The translations under genes were made by a program, and so were the position numbers. From Marinoscillum sp. 108 (GTDB taxonomy: Bacteria; Bacteroidota; Bacteroidia; Cytophagales; Cyclobacteriaceae): 64,000 nt of DNA. Location: NCBI RefSeq assembly GCF_902506655.1, contig NZ_LR734808.1, forward strand, positions 372,001-436,000. Direction: 5' to 3'. The notes below the pieces were generated by a model that saw only the letters and a list, made by a program, of their open reading frames with translations, was not told the origin of the DNA and searched no databases. This document shows positions 24,114 through 34,000 of the stretch, piece by piece. Each line of letters begins with the position of its first letter. Within the stretch, counting starts at the first letter, position 1.

Positions 24114-24428
24114 ATGGCCGTTACAAGATTAGAAAGAAAGGGTAAGAGAAATAAATCAAGAGCTAAAAATCGCGTGAGTAAAATCAAGCAACTTAATGCT
24201 ATGCCTACCATCAAGAATGTGGACATAGAGGAAATTAAGAAAAGCTTTGAGACCGCTCCAAAACCTGCAAAAAAGGCAGAAGCGAAAAAAGAGGAAGCTC
24301 CTGAAGTGAAAGCTGAAGCTCCTGCAAAAGAGAAAAAAGCTGCTGTACCTAAAGCTGAAGCAAAAGAAGCAAAGCCTAAGAAAGCCCCAGCTAAGAAAAA
24401 AGATACTAAGGATAAGAAAGAGGACTAA
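24114..24428 (+). CDS. Lysine/alanine-rich basic protein (histone H1-like tail)
   Basis: A 104-residue, strongly basic protein. A conserved-looking N-terminal part (MAVTRLERKGKRNKSRAKNR, then KIKQLNAMPTIKNVDIEEI) is recalled from short Bacteroidota proteins of unknown role. The second half is a low-complexity Lys/Ala/Glu/Pro tail (KPAKKAEAKKEEAPEV and similar) resembling histone H1-like proteins such as Hc1 or AlgP. Nucleic-acid binding is likely by charge, possibly ribosome- or nucleoid-linked because the gene is divergent from hisS. A sharp promoter and a hairpin terminator frame it as a single, probably well expressed gene. Confidence 0.8.
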   Translation: MAVTRLERKGKRNKSRAKNRVSKIKQLNAMPTIKNVDIEEIKKSFETAPKPAKKAEAKKEEAPEVKAEAPAKEKKAAVPKAEAKEAKPKKAPAKKKDTKDKKED

Positions 24429-24454
24429 TCGTCCCTTAATTATCTGTGTCATAA

Positions 24455-24493
24455 AAAATAGCCCGCTCCGATAAAATCGGAGCGGGCTATTTT
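24455..24493. terminator. Bidirectional terminator
   Basis: A stem of at least 15 bases (ATAGCCCGCTCCGAT and its complement) closes an AAA loop, flanked by A and T runs. It serves the convergent lysine-rich and YdcF genes, and its outer bases overlap the YdcF stop codon at 24492-24494. Confidence 0.9.
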
Positions 24494-25259
24494 ATGCATA
24501 CCCAGTCAGGCGATAAGTCAATAATCCCACCCATTCCTTGATCAGGATGTTCCAGTCCTCCAGGGCCGTGTGGGAGGGAAGTATCCAAAATGGACTCCAA
24601 TTGCCTTGCTGTCCTCTGAAATCTACCGAAAAAGGAATGACTATGATTCCTTGCTTTTTGAAGCACCTAAGTGCCCGAGCCATATGTGAAGCGGAGGTGA
24701 TCAAAAGCACTTTCTGTTCTTTTAAACCCAGTGAGTCTAATATTCTGGCCGTTTCTACTGCATTTTCATAGGTATTTCTGGAGTTTGCTTCCATAAATAT
24801 CTGATCATCATGAGCTTCTATGAGTGTTTGGCTGTAGGCACCAAGAAAATGTGCTTCGCGTAGCGTCTGATCCATCAGAGAACCTGATCCTCCCGAGAGA
24901 ATGAGTTTTTGTACGATACCTTCCTTAAATAGAATCAGGGCTTCATTGATCCTGTCGGCACTTCCATTGAAATGATATTGATCAATAGGTTCTTTGCCTG
25001 GTTCCAGCATGCCTCCCAATACTACCGCCGTTTCCACATAGGGGAGTTGGTCTTTTGGAGTGGCGGCATGCTCCCATTCCACCATGGCGTAGTTGCTGAG
25101 CATGGGGTTGGTAAAGACCAGAAGTAGCAGCAAGCTGCCCCAAAGCGAATATTTCTTCAACCCCTCCTTACGAGCAAATACCGCAAGCAGCAAGAGTGTA
25201 ACGATCCAGCTAAGCGGACTGATGAGGAAGAATAGTGCTTTTGAGGCTATGAAAAACAA
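24492..25259 (-). CDS. YdcF/ElyC (DUF218) family membrane protein
   Basis: A 255-residue protein with two N-terminal membrane helices (FFIASKALFFLISPLSWIVT and LWGSLLLLLVFTNP) followed by a DUF218 domain. The domain shows AVVLGGML, LILSGGSGS, EANSRNTYENA and LLITSASHMARAL, the standard DUF218 motifs. Relatives ElyC and SanA act in envelope or undecaprenyl-phosphate metabolism; the molecular reaction is not settled. The gene stop is inside the shared terminator. The next gene upstream on the same strand (TerB-ABCG) ends five bases before its start codon, so both are likely one operon. Confidence 0.9.
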   Translation of the reverse strand: MFFIASKALFFLISPLSWIVTLLLLAVFARKEGLKKYSLWGSLLLLLVFTNPMLSNYAMVEWEHAATPKDQLPYVETAVVLGGMLEPGKEPIDQYHFNGSADRINEALILFKEGIVQKLILSGGSGSLMDQTLREAHFLGAYSQTLIEAHDDQIFMEANSRNTYENAVETARILDSLGLKEQKVLLITSASHMARALRCFKKQGIIVIPFSVDFRGQQGNWSPFWILPSHTALEDWNILIKEWVGLLTYRLTGYA

Positions 25260-25264
25260 GGCTG

Positions 25265-28261
25265 TTATCTACTAATGAACGCAATGATTCTCCTAAACCA
25301 ATCAAAATACAGCGTAACAAACAACCCAAGACTCATCATCCATATGATGATGACATTGAATATGAGAGTGTCTATCCACAAACCACCGAAATGTTTGGTA
25401 GGCTGATAAAACTGTGCCCTGAAGTCGAGTGCATGATCAGGAAATGACGGATCGTTGTAAATAGGGTAGAGCTTTTGAATGTAATGATTGTTATGCTCCA
25501 ATATGCGATGCTCCGTGGTAATGTTCTTGACCATCACCCCAACGGCTACATTGGCATTTTCATTTTTCAAACTTTCAAAACGTGCTTGTTTTTCCGGAGT
25601 AGAGTTGAGATCAGCCAAAAGCGCCTGTTTGCTTGAATTGGCATCCTTGTATTGCAGGTTATAATACTTGATCAGCTTCTCTACAAAAACCATCGTCTCA
25701 TGAAAAAGAGACTCACTCCATTGATCTACATTGAGTTGATCCACTTCGGGAAACTTATCATAACCGATTTCAGAGAGCTCTTTTTTAAGTTCGTTTTGGA
25801 TGGTTTTGAGTTGGTACGCATATTCCTCTTTTTCCTCCTCACTGGCTGCGCCCATGTTGTGATGGATTTGTTTGAGGTCTTCTTCTATTCTGGGAAATAA
25901 ATAAGCGGTCTTGAACTCTGATTGAGCCATGACTTTGTCATCCTCATAAAAGTACTTTTCATATTCGTTCTCCTTAAACTGATGTACTGCCATTGCCTCG
26001 AAGGCCCATCGTGAAGCCATGATTTCCCCTATCATCGGCACTTTATCCTCTGTAGTGATAGCGGGGTTGAGTTTGTCGAAATTGACCACCACACCGCTGA
26101 GAATGAGCTGGGGAATGACCAGCAATGGGATGAGAATATAGACGGTTATGGCTGACTTAAAAGCCGAAGAGACATTGAGTCCCAGTACATTGGCAAAACA
26201 CGATATGGAGAAAAGGACCAACCAAAAAGGGAAAAACATGCCCTGTATGCCCAGAATCCAGTTGCCGATAAGGGTGTAGGTCATTGTCTGAAAGGCCGAG
26301 ATGCCAAAGAGAATGATAAGCTTGGAAACAAGATAGCTGAACCTGCTAAGGTTGAGAAAAGCTTCTCGTTTCAGTATTTTCCGATCTTTGATGATTTCCT
26401 CAGCACTGACTGTGAGCCCCATAAAAAGTGAGACAATCACACTCATGAAAAAGAAGACAGGAATGTTAAGATTTTCTCTGAACTGATAAAAGGAAGTGTC
26501 CTCTGGTAGATATCTGACGATGAAAGCGAGCAAAAGGGCCAGGACCGGTGCTTCCAGAAGGTTGATCGTGAGGTACTGCGTATTGCTCAACTTTGATTTG
26601 AAATCCCGGATGGAGAATATCTTTAGCTGCTTGAATTTGTTGGGAATATCCAGTGTTTTGTGTGGGATCACGGGAGTTTCCTCTACCGGCGGGATATTTA
26701 TTCGCTCCTTGAAGTACTGATACCACTGGTAAGGCGTGATCTTTCTTTCTTTTGTGAAGTTTCCAAACTCATTGACCACCTTGGTTTCAATGATGTTGAA
26801 GATTTGCTCAGGATTGGCAGCTTTTGATTGATCCACCATCTTCACAATGTCCTTGAAGTAGGCTATGCCATCAATGGGATTACCATAGTAGACCTGATAA
26901 CCACCAACATCGAGCACAATCAGTTTGTCGAACATTTTGAAAATGTCCTCCGAAGGCTGATGAATCACCACAAAGATCATTTTTCCTTTGAGTGAAAGCT
27001 CTTTGAGCAAATCCATAATGTTCTCGGAGTCCCTGGAAGAAAGCCCGCTGGTAGGTTCGTCTACAAAGAGTACAGAAGGCTCTCTAAGTAACTCCAGGCC
27101 TATATTCAGGCGCTTTCGCTGTCCACCGGAAATGGTCTTGTCCAGAGGTGAGCCGACCCGTAGTTTGCGGGTTTCGTATAGTCCGAGGGACTCAAGTGTC
27201 TTGTTGACTAATTGTTGTAACTCTTCTTCATTGAGTTTTTTGAAACACAACTTGGCCGCATAGTAGAGGTTGTCAAAGACGGAGAGCTCCTCGATCAACA
27301 GGTCGTCCTGTGGTACGTATCCTATGACGCCCTCTATTTTACGTCTGTTTTTGTGAATGTCCACGCCATTAATGCGTACGGTACCCTCAGAGGGGCGCTC
27401 ATTGCCGTTGAGTACATTCAGCAGGGTGGACTTTCCTGCACCACTTCCACCCATCAGCGCTATCAGCCTTCCTGATTCCTCTTCAATGTTAATGTTACGT
27501 AGGCCAACTTTTCCATTTTTAAACTTAAAGGTGACTTCTCTGGCCGCAAAGGTAAGGTGATGGTCAGATGCGATGGATCTGAAACTATTGACTACCTCGC
27601 TATGGTATATGGGCTCGGCGTTTTCAAATTTGATAGCGCTCCCACTGGCAAAATTATAGATGTGATTGATGCGCATAGGCCCTTCGTTCAGGACTACAGG
27701 TCGCTCACCAATGTATTTAGCCAGGTAAATGTCGATCTCTGGAACACTCAAAACGAGGATAAATCCATCGAGGCCCTGTCGGATCAGGCGCTTGCATTTG
27801 TCCGGCACTTCATGGGTGCCATCATCTATGATCAGTACATGTCTTGAGCTGATCTTGCTTCGCTCCTGAAAAATCACAAAAGCTTTGATCAGATCAGTAA
27901 TGGCTTTTGAAATGTTGATGCTCTCAGAGATCAGGTATAGGAGCTCTCTTTCTCGGTTGGAGACTTTACCGTCCGCAGCAATGAGAATAATCAAATCAAG
28001 GATGATGATGATTTTCTGCTGAGCGGTTTGTTCTTTATTGATTTTGGCACAGATCTCCGCTATTTGAGTTTCGTCACTGTCCGAATAGTGCTGCTTCTTA
28101 GTAAGCTCATCGAAGAAAAGCAGGTATTTTTTGGCACGTTCAGCAGTCAGTTTGCTGACCAGAAAGTTTTCAACGGAAGCTTTCTCAGCTGATGTTACAT
28201 CATCTTCTTTAGCTACAATAGCAAGGAGTTGGAGTATGGCATTGAGAATCTCTTCACTCAT
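25265..28261 (-). CDS. TerB-like domain fused to an ABCG-type ABC transporter
   Basis: A 998-residue single-chain transporter. Residues 1-140 are helical and resemble TerB-like/DUF533 domains (AADGKVSNRERELLYLI). Next comes a linker region, then one ATP-binding domain: Walker A GGSGAGKST with Lys277, signature SGGQRKR, Walker B LFVDEPTSGL. The order ATPase-then-membrane is that of ABCG/White half-transporters. The membrane domain has five or six helices (VFFFMSVIVSLFMGLTVSAEE begins it). Between the last two helices lies an insert of roughly 230 residues, rich in charged helix, that is not seen in ordinary ABCG proteins. Half-transporters dimerise. The substrate is unknown. Confidence 0.85.
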   Translation of the reverse strand: MSEEILNAILQLLAIVAKEDDVTSAEKASVENFLVSKLTAERAKKYLLFFDELTKKQHYSDSDETQIAEICAKINKEQTAQQKIIIILDLIILIAADGKVSNRERELLYLISESINISKAITDLIKAFVIFQERSKISSRHVLIIDDGTHEVPDKCKRLIRQGLDGFILVLSVPEIDIYLAKYIGERPVVLNEGPMRINHIYNFASGSAIKFENAEPIYHSEVVNSFRSIASDHHLTFAAREVTFKFKNGKVGLRNINIEEESGRLIALMGGSGAGKSTLLNVLNGNERPSEGTVRINGVDIHKNRRKIEGVIGYVPQDDLLIEELSVFDNLYYAAKLCFKKLNEEELQQLVNKTLESLGLYETRKLRVGSPLDKTISGGQRKRLNIGLELLREPSVLFVDEPTSGLSSRDSENIMDLLKELSLKGKMIFVVIHQPSEDIFKMFDKLIVLDVGGYQVYYGNPIDGIAYFKDIVKMVDQSKAANPEQIFNIIETKVVNEFGNFTKERKITPYQWYQYFKERINIPPVEETPVIPHKTLDIPNKFKQLKIFSIRDFKSKLSNTQYLTINLLEAPVLALLLAFIVRYLPEDTSFYQFRENLNIPVFFFMSVIVSLFMGLTVSAEEIIKDRKILKREAFLNLSRFSYLVSKLIILFGISAFQTMTYTLIGNWILGIQGMFFPFWLVLFSISCFANVLGLNVSSAFKSAITVYILIPLLVIPQLILSGVVVNFDKLNPAITTEDKVPMIGEIMASRWAFEAMAVHQFKENEYEKYFYEDDKVMAQSEFKTAYLFPRIEEDLKQIHHNMGAASEEEKEEYAYQLKTIQNELKKELSEIGYDKFPEVDQLNVDQWSESLFHETMVFVEKLIKYYNLQYKDANSSKQALLADLNSTPEKQARFESLKNENANVAVGVMVKNITTEHRILEHNNHYIQKLYPIYNDPSFPDHALDFRAQFYQPTKHFGGLWIDTLIFNVIIIWMMSLGLFVTLYFDWFRRIIAFISR

Positions 28262-28295
28262 AGGGCGTGTGATTTGAAGGAATGCCTAAAAATAC

Positions 28296-28323
28296 AAAAA
28301 GCATTGGGATCCCAATGCTTTTT
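28296..28323 (-). terminator. Terminator, perfect 28-base palindrome
   Basis: AAAAAGCATTGGGA and its exact complement meet without a loop at 28309/28310. It lies 31 bases past the stop of the lipoprotein gene and just upstream of the ABC transporter start, separating the two transcripts. Confidence 0.85.
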
Positions 28324-28354
28324 CTTCAGGTTAGGTAATGTTTTAGCTAATTTT

Positions 28355-29260
28355 TTAGAAGGCTACAATATCGTTCCTTACTCTTTTTACTTCGGTAGTA
28401 ATATCAATCAACATGTCTTGGGTGAGAATGAAATTACCTTCATTCGAAGCGATTTTGGCTTGAATGTCAGCCAAATCTCCGTCATATAGGATTCGAAGGA
28501 TACTGAGTTCAGTGATCATTTTAGCAATGGCATCATTCTGAGGCAGATCCTTGAGCATGGCGATCACATCAAGCAAAGGTTTTTTCTGATCCAGAACCAC
28601 TTTTACCAATGGCTCCAGAATGAGGTTTCTATTGGTTTCATCCAGTATATCCGAAGGGTAGGTCTCAATGACCTTCACTGCAAGGTACAGGCCTTCTAAG
28701 AAGCTACCTGTAAGGATGAGCGCCGCTACAGATACCCTGTCTGAGCTTTCCAGTCTGGTTTCTGCTTCTACAATGGCACGGCTTAGAATTTTGCTTAAGG
28801 AATCCGGGTTGTTCAGGTTACCCTGAAATTCCTCCATGGTCTTAACATCAAATACTGAAGCGACCCCTAAGGTTTCTGCCAACTTCTGACATGCTTCCAT
28901 ATATTGTCTGGACTCTGACACCTTCTCGTAGGAAAGCAGGTAGCCCATATCCGTGGCGTACACTCCCAGATTGAGACTAGCTTCCTCTTCGTTTGTCTCA
29001 TATTTGGAAAGATTTTCCAGTCCATTGATAAGCGTACCATTAAAGTCCGAACCTGTAGCCTGGAGCATATAAGGAACTTCAGTAGGTGAGGGGAGGTCAT
29101 GTATGACCTGATCCAGGTCGGAAGATATTTTCTTCTCTGCTTCCTCAAATGCGGCCTCCTTGGCAGACTTTTCGTTGGAGCTGCCACCACAGCCTACCAG
29201 GGCCAAAGCGAATGCAGATCCTATGAGTAGAGTGAAAGCGTATCGAATCGAAATTTTCAT
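28355..29260 (-). CDS. Hypothetical helical lipoprotein
   Basis: A 301-residue lipoprotein: a signal peptide with the lipobox ALVGC (Cys24) followed by GGSSNEK, a Ser/Asn/Lys linker lacking Asp at +2. The mature protein is predicted to be almost all alpha-helical (ASLNLGVYATDMGYLLSYEKV, LTGSFLEGLYLAVKVIE). I do not recognise a named domain, although similar lipoproteins recur in Cytophagales. It is a single gene, ended by the palindromic terminator at 28296-28323. Confidence 0.75.
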   Translation of the reverse strand: MKISIRYAFTLLIGSAFALALVGCGGSSNEKSAKEAAFEEAEKKISSDLDQVIHDLPSPTEVPYMLQATGSDFNGTLINGLENLSKYETNEEEASLNLGVYATDMGYLLSYEKVSESRQYMEACQKLAETLGVASVFDVKTMEEFQGNLNNPDSLSKILSRAIVEAETRLESSDRVSVAALILTGSFLEGLYLAVKVIETYPSDILDETNRNLILEPLVKVVLDQKKPLLDVIAMLKDLPQNDAIAKMITELSILRILYDGDLADIQAKIASNEGNFILTQDMLIDITTEVKRVRNDIVAF

Positions 29261-29372
29261 TTTATATGTCGGTTAGGTTATCAACATCCAATTTTAATGC
29301 TTTTTTGGCTTGGATTGAAATTTAGTGTAGATAATTTCGCTTAAGGATTTCACATCCCCCTGAGAATACAAT

Positions 29373-29579
29373 ATGAAGGGACTAAGCTATAGTAGTTTGA
29401 GGGCAGGAAAGCGGTATTGGCTGGTGAATTATGGCGACAGGTATGAATTTGAAATCCTGGAGGTTTTATCCCCCCAGGACTTCAAACTTAAAGATGTCAA
29501 TACCCTGGAATTATACCTGATGTCAGAGATCACCAGGTATGGAAAGGGTGATGATTTTGAGATCAGGGATCTAGGCTAA
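29373..29579 (+). CDS. Small hypothetical protein
   Basis: A 68-residue protein with no signal or membrane segment. Its content (LRAGKRYWLVNYGDRYEFEI, then EVLSPQDFKLKDVNT) predicts a five-strand small beta barrel, SH3- or Tudor-like in spacing. I do not recognise the family. It begins 112 bases from the divergent lipoprotein gene and its 3' end overlaps the convergent gltD gene by nine bases. Confidence 0.65.
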   Translation: MKGLSYSSLRAGKRYWLVNYGDRYEFEILEVLSPQDFKLKDVNTLELYLMSEITRYGKGDDFEIRDLG

Positions 29580-31046
29580 CTGATAGAATGATTTTGATTT
29601 TGAAGGCAGCTTAGAAGCTCCTTCCAGAAATTCATCTACTGCACGGGCAGCCTCTCTGCCTTCAGAGATAGCCCAGACCACCAAAGACTGGCCTCTGCGC
29701 ATATCACCTGCTGTAAACACGCCACTCTTGCTGGTGGCATAATTCTCAGCTCTTACGTTTCCTCTTTCATCAAGCTCGAGTCCCAGTTGTTCGATCATTC
29801 CCTCTTTCTGAGGATGCACAAACCCTGCGGCCAGAAGCGCCAGTTCACATGGGATCACCCTGTCGGTGCCCGGAACTTCTTCCATGCCGTTCTTTCCCCA
29901 GTTGATGTCCACCAGTCTCAGGCCGGTGAGTTCCCCTTTGTCATTCCCAATAAATTCCTTGGTGAGGATGGCCCAGGCCCGCTCACATCCTTCATCATGC
30001 GATGATGAGGTTTTGAGGGTCATTGGCCATTCAGGCCATGGGTTCAGTTGAGTTCTGGATTCAGGTGGCTTGGATAGGAGCTCTATCTGAGTGACCGATT
30101 TTGCTTTGTGTCGGTTGGAGGTACCCACACAGTCAGATCCAGTGTCACCACCACCAATTACGATTACGTTTTTGCCTGTGGCGAAAATGTCCTCTTTGGT
30201 ATCTACTCCCTGGTGGTTGATCAGAACATTTTCTCTATTGGAAACACGCTTATTTTGCTGACTCAGGAAATCCATCGCGAAATGAATGCCTTTCAGGCTA
30301 CGACCGGGCAAAGGTAAATCTCTCGGCACTGTAGAGCCTCCACAAAGTACAATCGCGTTAAATTTCTCTTCCAATTCGCTCACAGGAATGTTCACCCCTA
30401 TATTGGCGTTGGTTTTGAATGTGATTCCTTCCTCTTCCATTACTTTGAGCCTTCTGTCGATGGTCCATTTTTCCAGCTTAAAATCCGGGATGCCATATCG
30501 CAGGAGCCCGCCGATCTGATCAGCTCTTTCAAACACTGTCACATTGTGACCTGCCTGATTTAGTTGTGTAGCCGCTGCCAGCCCTGCTGGTCCTGATCCT
30601 ATTACCGCTACGGATTTCCCAGTTCTTGTTTTAGGAGGATTGGCTTTTACCAACCCTCTTTCAAAGGCTTCTTCCGCAATTGATTTTTCGATCAATTCGA
30701 TCGCTACAGGATCCTTGTTAATCCCCAAAACGCAAGAGCCTTCGCATGGAGCAGGGCAGATGCGTCCAGTGAATTCCGGGAAATTGTTTGTCGATGAAAG
30801 AATCTTAAAGGCAGTCTCCCAATCCTTGTTGAAAACGGCATCATTGAAGTCTGGAATGTGGTTGCCCAGTGGACAGCCATTATGACAAAAGGGAATTCCA
30901 CAGTCCATACATCGGGCGGCCTGTTTGTTGGTTTTCTCCTCTGCGAATGGAACATAGATTTCGTTGTAATCTGCAATCCTGCTCTTCGGGTCCCTTACTT
31001 CAGGAAGTTCTCTGTTGTATTTTAAAAATCCGTCTACTGCTCCCAT
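29571..31046 (-). CDS. gltD: Glutamate synthase small subunit
   Basis: A 491-residue NADPH-dependent small subunit that feeds electrons to GltB. The N-terminal part binds 4Fe-4S clusters with the cysteine blocks [17 protein letters not shown] and [12 protein letters not shown]. Two nucleotide-binding folds follow: [12 protein letters not shown] (FAD) and [11 protein letters not shown] (NADPH). The C-terminal [14 protein letters not shown] is the conserved FAD-contact segment. Its ATG overlaps the gltB stop (TAATG), so the two subunits are coupled at about equal dose. The 3' end overlaps a small plus-strand gene by nine bases. Confidence 0.96.
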   Translation of the reverse strand: MGAVDGFLKYNRELPEVRDPKSRIADYNEIYVPFAEEKTNKQAARCMDCGIPFCHNGCPLGNHIPDFNDAVFNKDWETAFKILSSTNNFPEFTGRICPAPCEGSCVLGINKDPVAIELIEKSIAEEAFERGLVKANPPKTRTGKSVAVIGSGPAGLAAATQLNQAGHNVTVFERADQIGGLLRYGIPDFKLEKWTIDRRLKVMEEEGITFKTNANIGVNIPVSELEEKFNAIVLCGGSTVPRDLPLPGRSLKGIHFAMDFLSQQNKRVSNRENVLINHQGVDTKEDIFATGKNVIVIGGGDTGSDCVGTSNRHKAKSVTQIELLSKPPESRTQLNPWPEWPMTLKTSSSHDEGCERAWAILTKEFIGNDKGELTGLRLVDINWGKNGMEEVPGTDRVIPCELALLAAGFVHPQKEGMIEQLGLELDERGNVRAENYATSKSGVFTAGDMRRGQSLVVWAISEGREAARAVDEFLEGASKLPSKSKSFYQLA

Positions 31047-34000
31047 TATGCTACTTTTTCTTGTATTTTATTCTCTTCTAAAACTCTTTTTAAATCGTGT
31101 GGCATCACTTTGACGAAGTACTGCTGCATGTGATCCCAGTCGTCGAGGATATTGGCGGCATGCTGGCTACCTGTATTGGTAACGTGTGCGCCGATTTCCT
31201 CCTTGAGGTAGGCCAAATCATCACTTCCGGGTTGTTCCAGGCCTACCATTTCCATGTTCACCTTATCTCGGAAGGTTTCATCGGTGTCTAAAACGTAGGC
31301 GATACCACCGCTCATTCCGGCGGCGAAGTTTTTACCTGTTTCACCCAGGATAATTACTTTTCCTCCGGTCATGTATTCACAACCATGGTCACCTACACCT
31401 TCCACTACAGCCTCTACACCTGAGTTTCTCACACAGAAACGCTCTCCGGCGTTGCCATGGATGTAGGCTTTTCCTGAAGTGGCTCCGTAGAACGCTACGT
31501 TACCAATGATGATGTTCTTCTCCGGCTTGAATGTGGCCTTTTGAGGTACCTTCACTACGATTTTACCTCCTGAAAGTCCTTTTCCAAGGTAGTCGTTAGA
31601 TTCACCTTCCAGACAAAACTCAATGCCCGGAGCAAGGAATGCTCCGAAACTTTGTCCGGCAGACCCTGTGAATCCGATTTTAATTGGACTCATCTTCAAC
31701 CCGGCACTGCCATATGCCTTGGATACCTCATGCGAGAGCATGGCGCCTACGGACCGATCGATGTTGATGATTTTGTAGGTTTTGTTGTTCTCACCTTTAT
31801 TGAGGTAATCACGAATCAATTTTCTATCTAGCACCTTCTCCAGTCCATGATCCTGGTCTATTTGGTGATGCTTACCAAAAGAGGCAGGCACACTTTCCTG
31901 ATGAAGGATAGGAGAGAAGTCTATGTTTTTTAGTTTCCAATGATCAAGATCGCTGCGCACTTTGAGCACGTTGGATTGACCGACCATTTCGTTGATGGTA
32001 CGGAAACCAAGTTCGGCCATCACTTCTCTGAGCTGTTCTGTGATGAATGTAAAGAAGTTGACCACATGATCCGGGTTACCGGTGAATAGCTTTCTCAACT
32101 CAGGTTTCTGTGTGGCGATCCCTACAGGACAAGTGTTGAGGTGGCATTTTCTCATCATGATACAACCCTCAACAATGAGCGCTGTGGTGCTAAATCCAAA
32201 TTCTTCGGCTCCCAACAATGCTGCAATGGCCACATCACGCCCTGTCATAAGCTTACCATCTGTTTGCAACACGACCCGGCTTCTCAGGTTATTTCTCAGG
32301 AGGGTCTGATGCGCTTCGGCCAGCCCAATCTCCCATGGGAGTCCGGCGTGTCTGATGGAGCTAAGTGGTGAGGCACCAGTACCTCCATCCGCACCTGAGA
32401 TCAATATAACATCTGCTTTGGCCTTAGCCACACCGGAAGCAATAGTGCCGACACCTGCTTCAGATACCAGTTTTACATTAATCCGGGCATGTCTATTCGC
32501 ATTTTTCAGATCATAGATAAGCTGCTTAAGGTCTTCTATAGAATAGATGTCGTGGTGTGGTGGGGGTGAAATGAGCCCAACACCTGGTGTAGAGTGTCGC
32601 ACTTTGGCAATCCACTCGTCCACTTTATGTCCTGGCAATTGACCGCCCTCTCCGGGCTTTGCACCCTGTGCTATTTTTATTTGAAGTTCGGTCGCTTCCT
32701 TCAGGTAATTACTGGTCACTCCAAACCTACCGGACGCTACCTGCTTGATTGAAGATCTCTCCCAGTCACCATTGGGCTTTTTAGCAAACCTAATCTCGTC
32801 TTCTCCACCTTCACCACTGTTACTTTTGCCACCAATTCTGTTCATGGCAATGGCTAATGTGGAGTGTGCTTCGTGAGATATAGATCCGAAAGACATGGCA
32901 CCCGTGGCAAATCTCTTCATGATACTACTGGCGGGCTCTACTTCCTCCAGTGGTACGGATGTTCGTTTTTTGAAATCAAACAAACTTCTCAGGGTGATGG
33001 TGCTGTCCTGATAGTTATGTACACTTGCTGCGTACTTTTTGAACAGTTCGTAATCCCCTAGAGAGGTTGATTTTTGTAGCAAATGGATGGTTTCCGGATT
33101 CAGAAGGTGGGCCTCACCATTTCTTTTCCATTGGAAATATCCTCCCACTTCCAGTAGTTTATTATCTGTATCAAATCCAGATGCATGTTTGATCAGGCAT
33201 TCTTTCTCCAGATCCTCAAAGGTGAGGCCGTCCAATCTGCTGACGGTGCCCTTGAAGCATTTGTTGACTACTTCAGATCCCAATCCCACACACTCAAAAA
33301 TCTGAGCAGATTGATAAGACTGGAGGGTAGAGATACCCATTTTGGAAAGGATCTTCAAGAGACCACTGCCTATACCATGGGCAAAATTTTCATAATAGGT
33401 ATTCAATGAAGTTCCCTGATCGAGCTTGCCATCTGCATAAAGGTCTGCAATACAGTCATAAGCTTTGAATGGATATACGGCACTCACACCGTAACCTACA
33501 GCGGTGGCAAAATGGTGAGTTTCCCAGATGTCACCGGCCTCTGCGATCAGACCTGTCTTTGTACGGATGTTTTCTTTCACCAGGTGCTGATGCACTGCAC
33601 CTATAGTGAGTAGTGAAGGAATAGGCACCCTGGTCTCACTGATGTTGCGATTGGAGAGTACGAGGATTTTCTTACCTTTTTCTACTTCAGCCTGAGCTTC
33701 TGCGCAGACTCGATCCAGTGCTTCTTTCAGATTGATCTCTGAAGGATCGTAAGTGCCATCGATGCTGCCATAGTCAAATCCTATTTCCTTTTGACTAATT
33801 AGCTTTTGGAAGTCAGCTCTGGAAAGTACTGGTTGCGAAATGTGAATTTGCTTGGTGTGCAGAGCGGACTCATCCAATATATTCAGGGATTCACCCACCC
33901 GGGTATAGAGGGACATCACCAGTCTTTCTCTGATAGGATCGATTGGCGGGTTACTTACCTGAGCAAAAAACTGCTTGAAGTAATTAGAGATGTGCTGACT

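Noticed and set aside
24156-24452. Phe/Ser-rich minus-strand open frame
   Set aside because: It is the shadow of the Lys/Glu/Ala-rich plus-strand gene and has no independent support.
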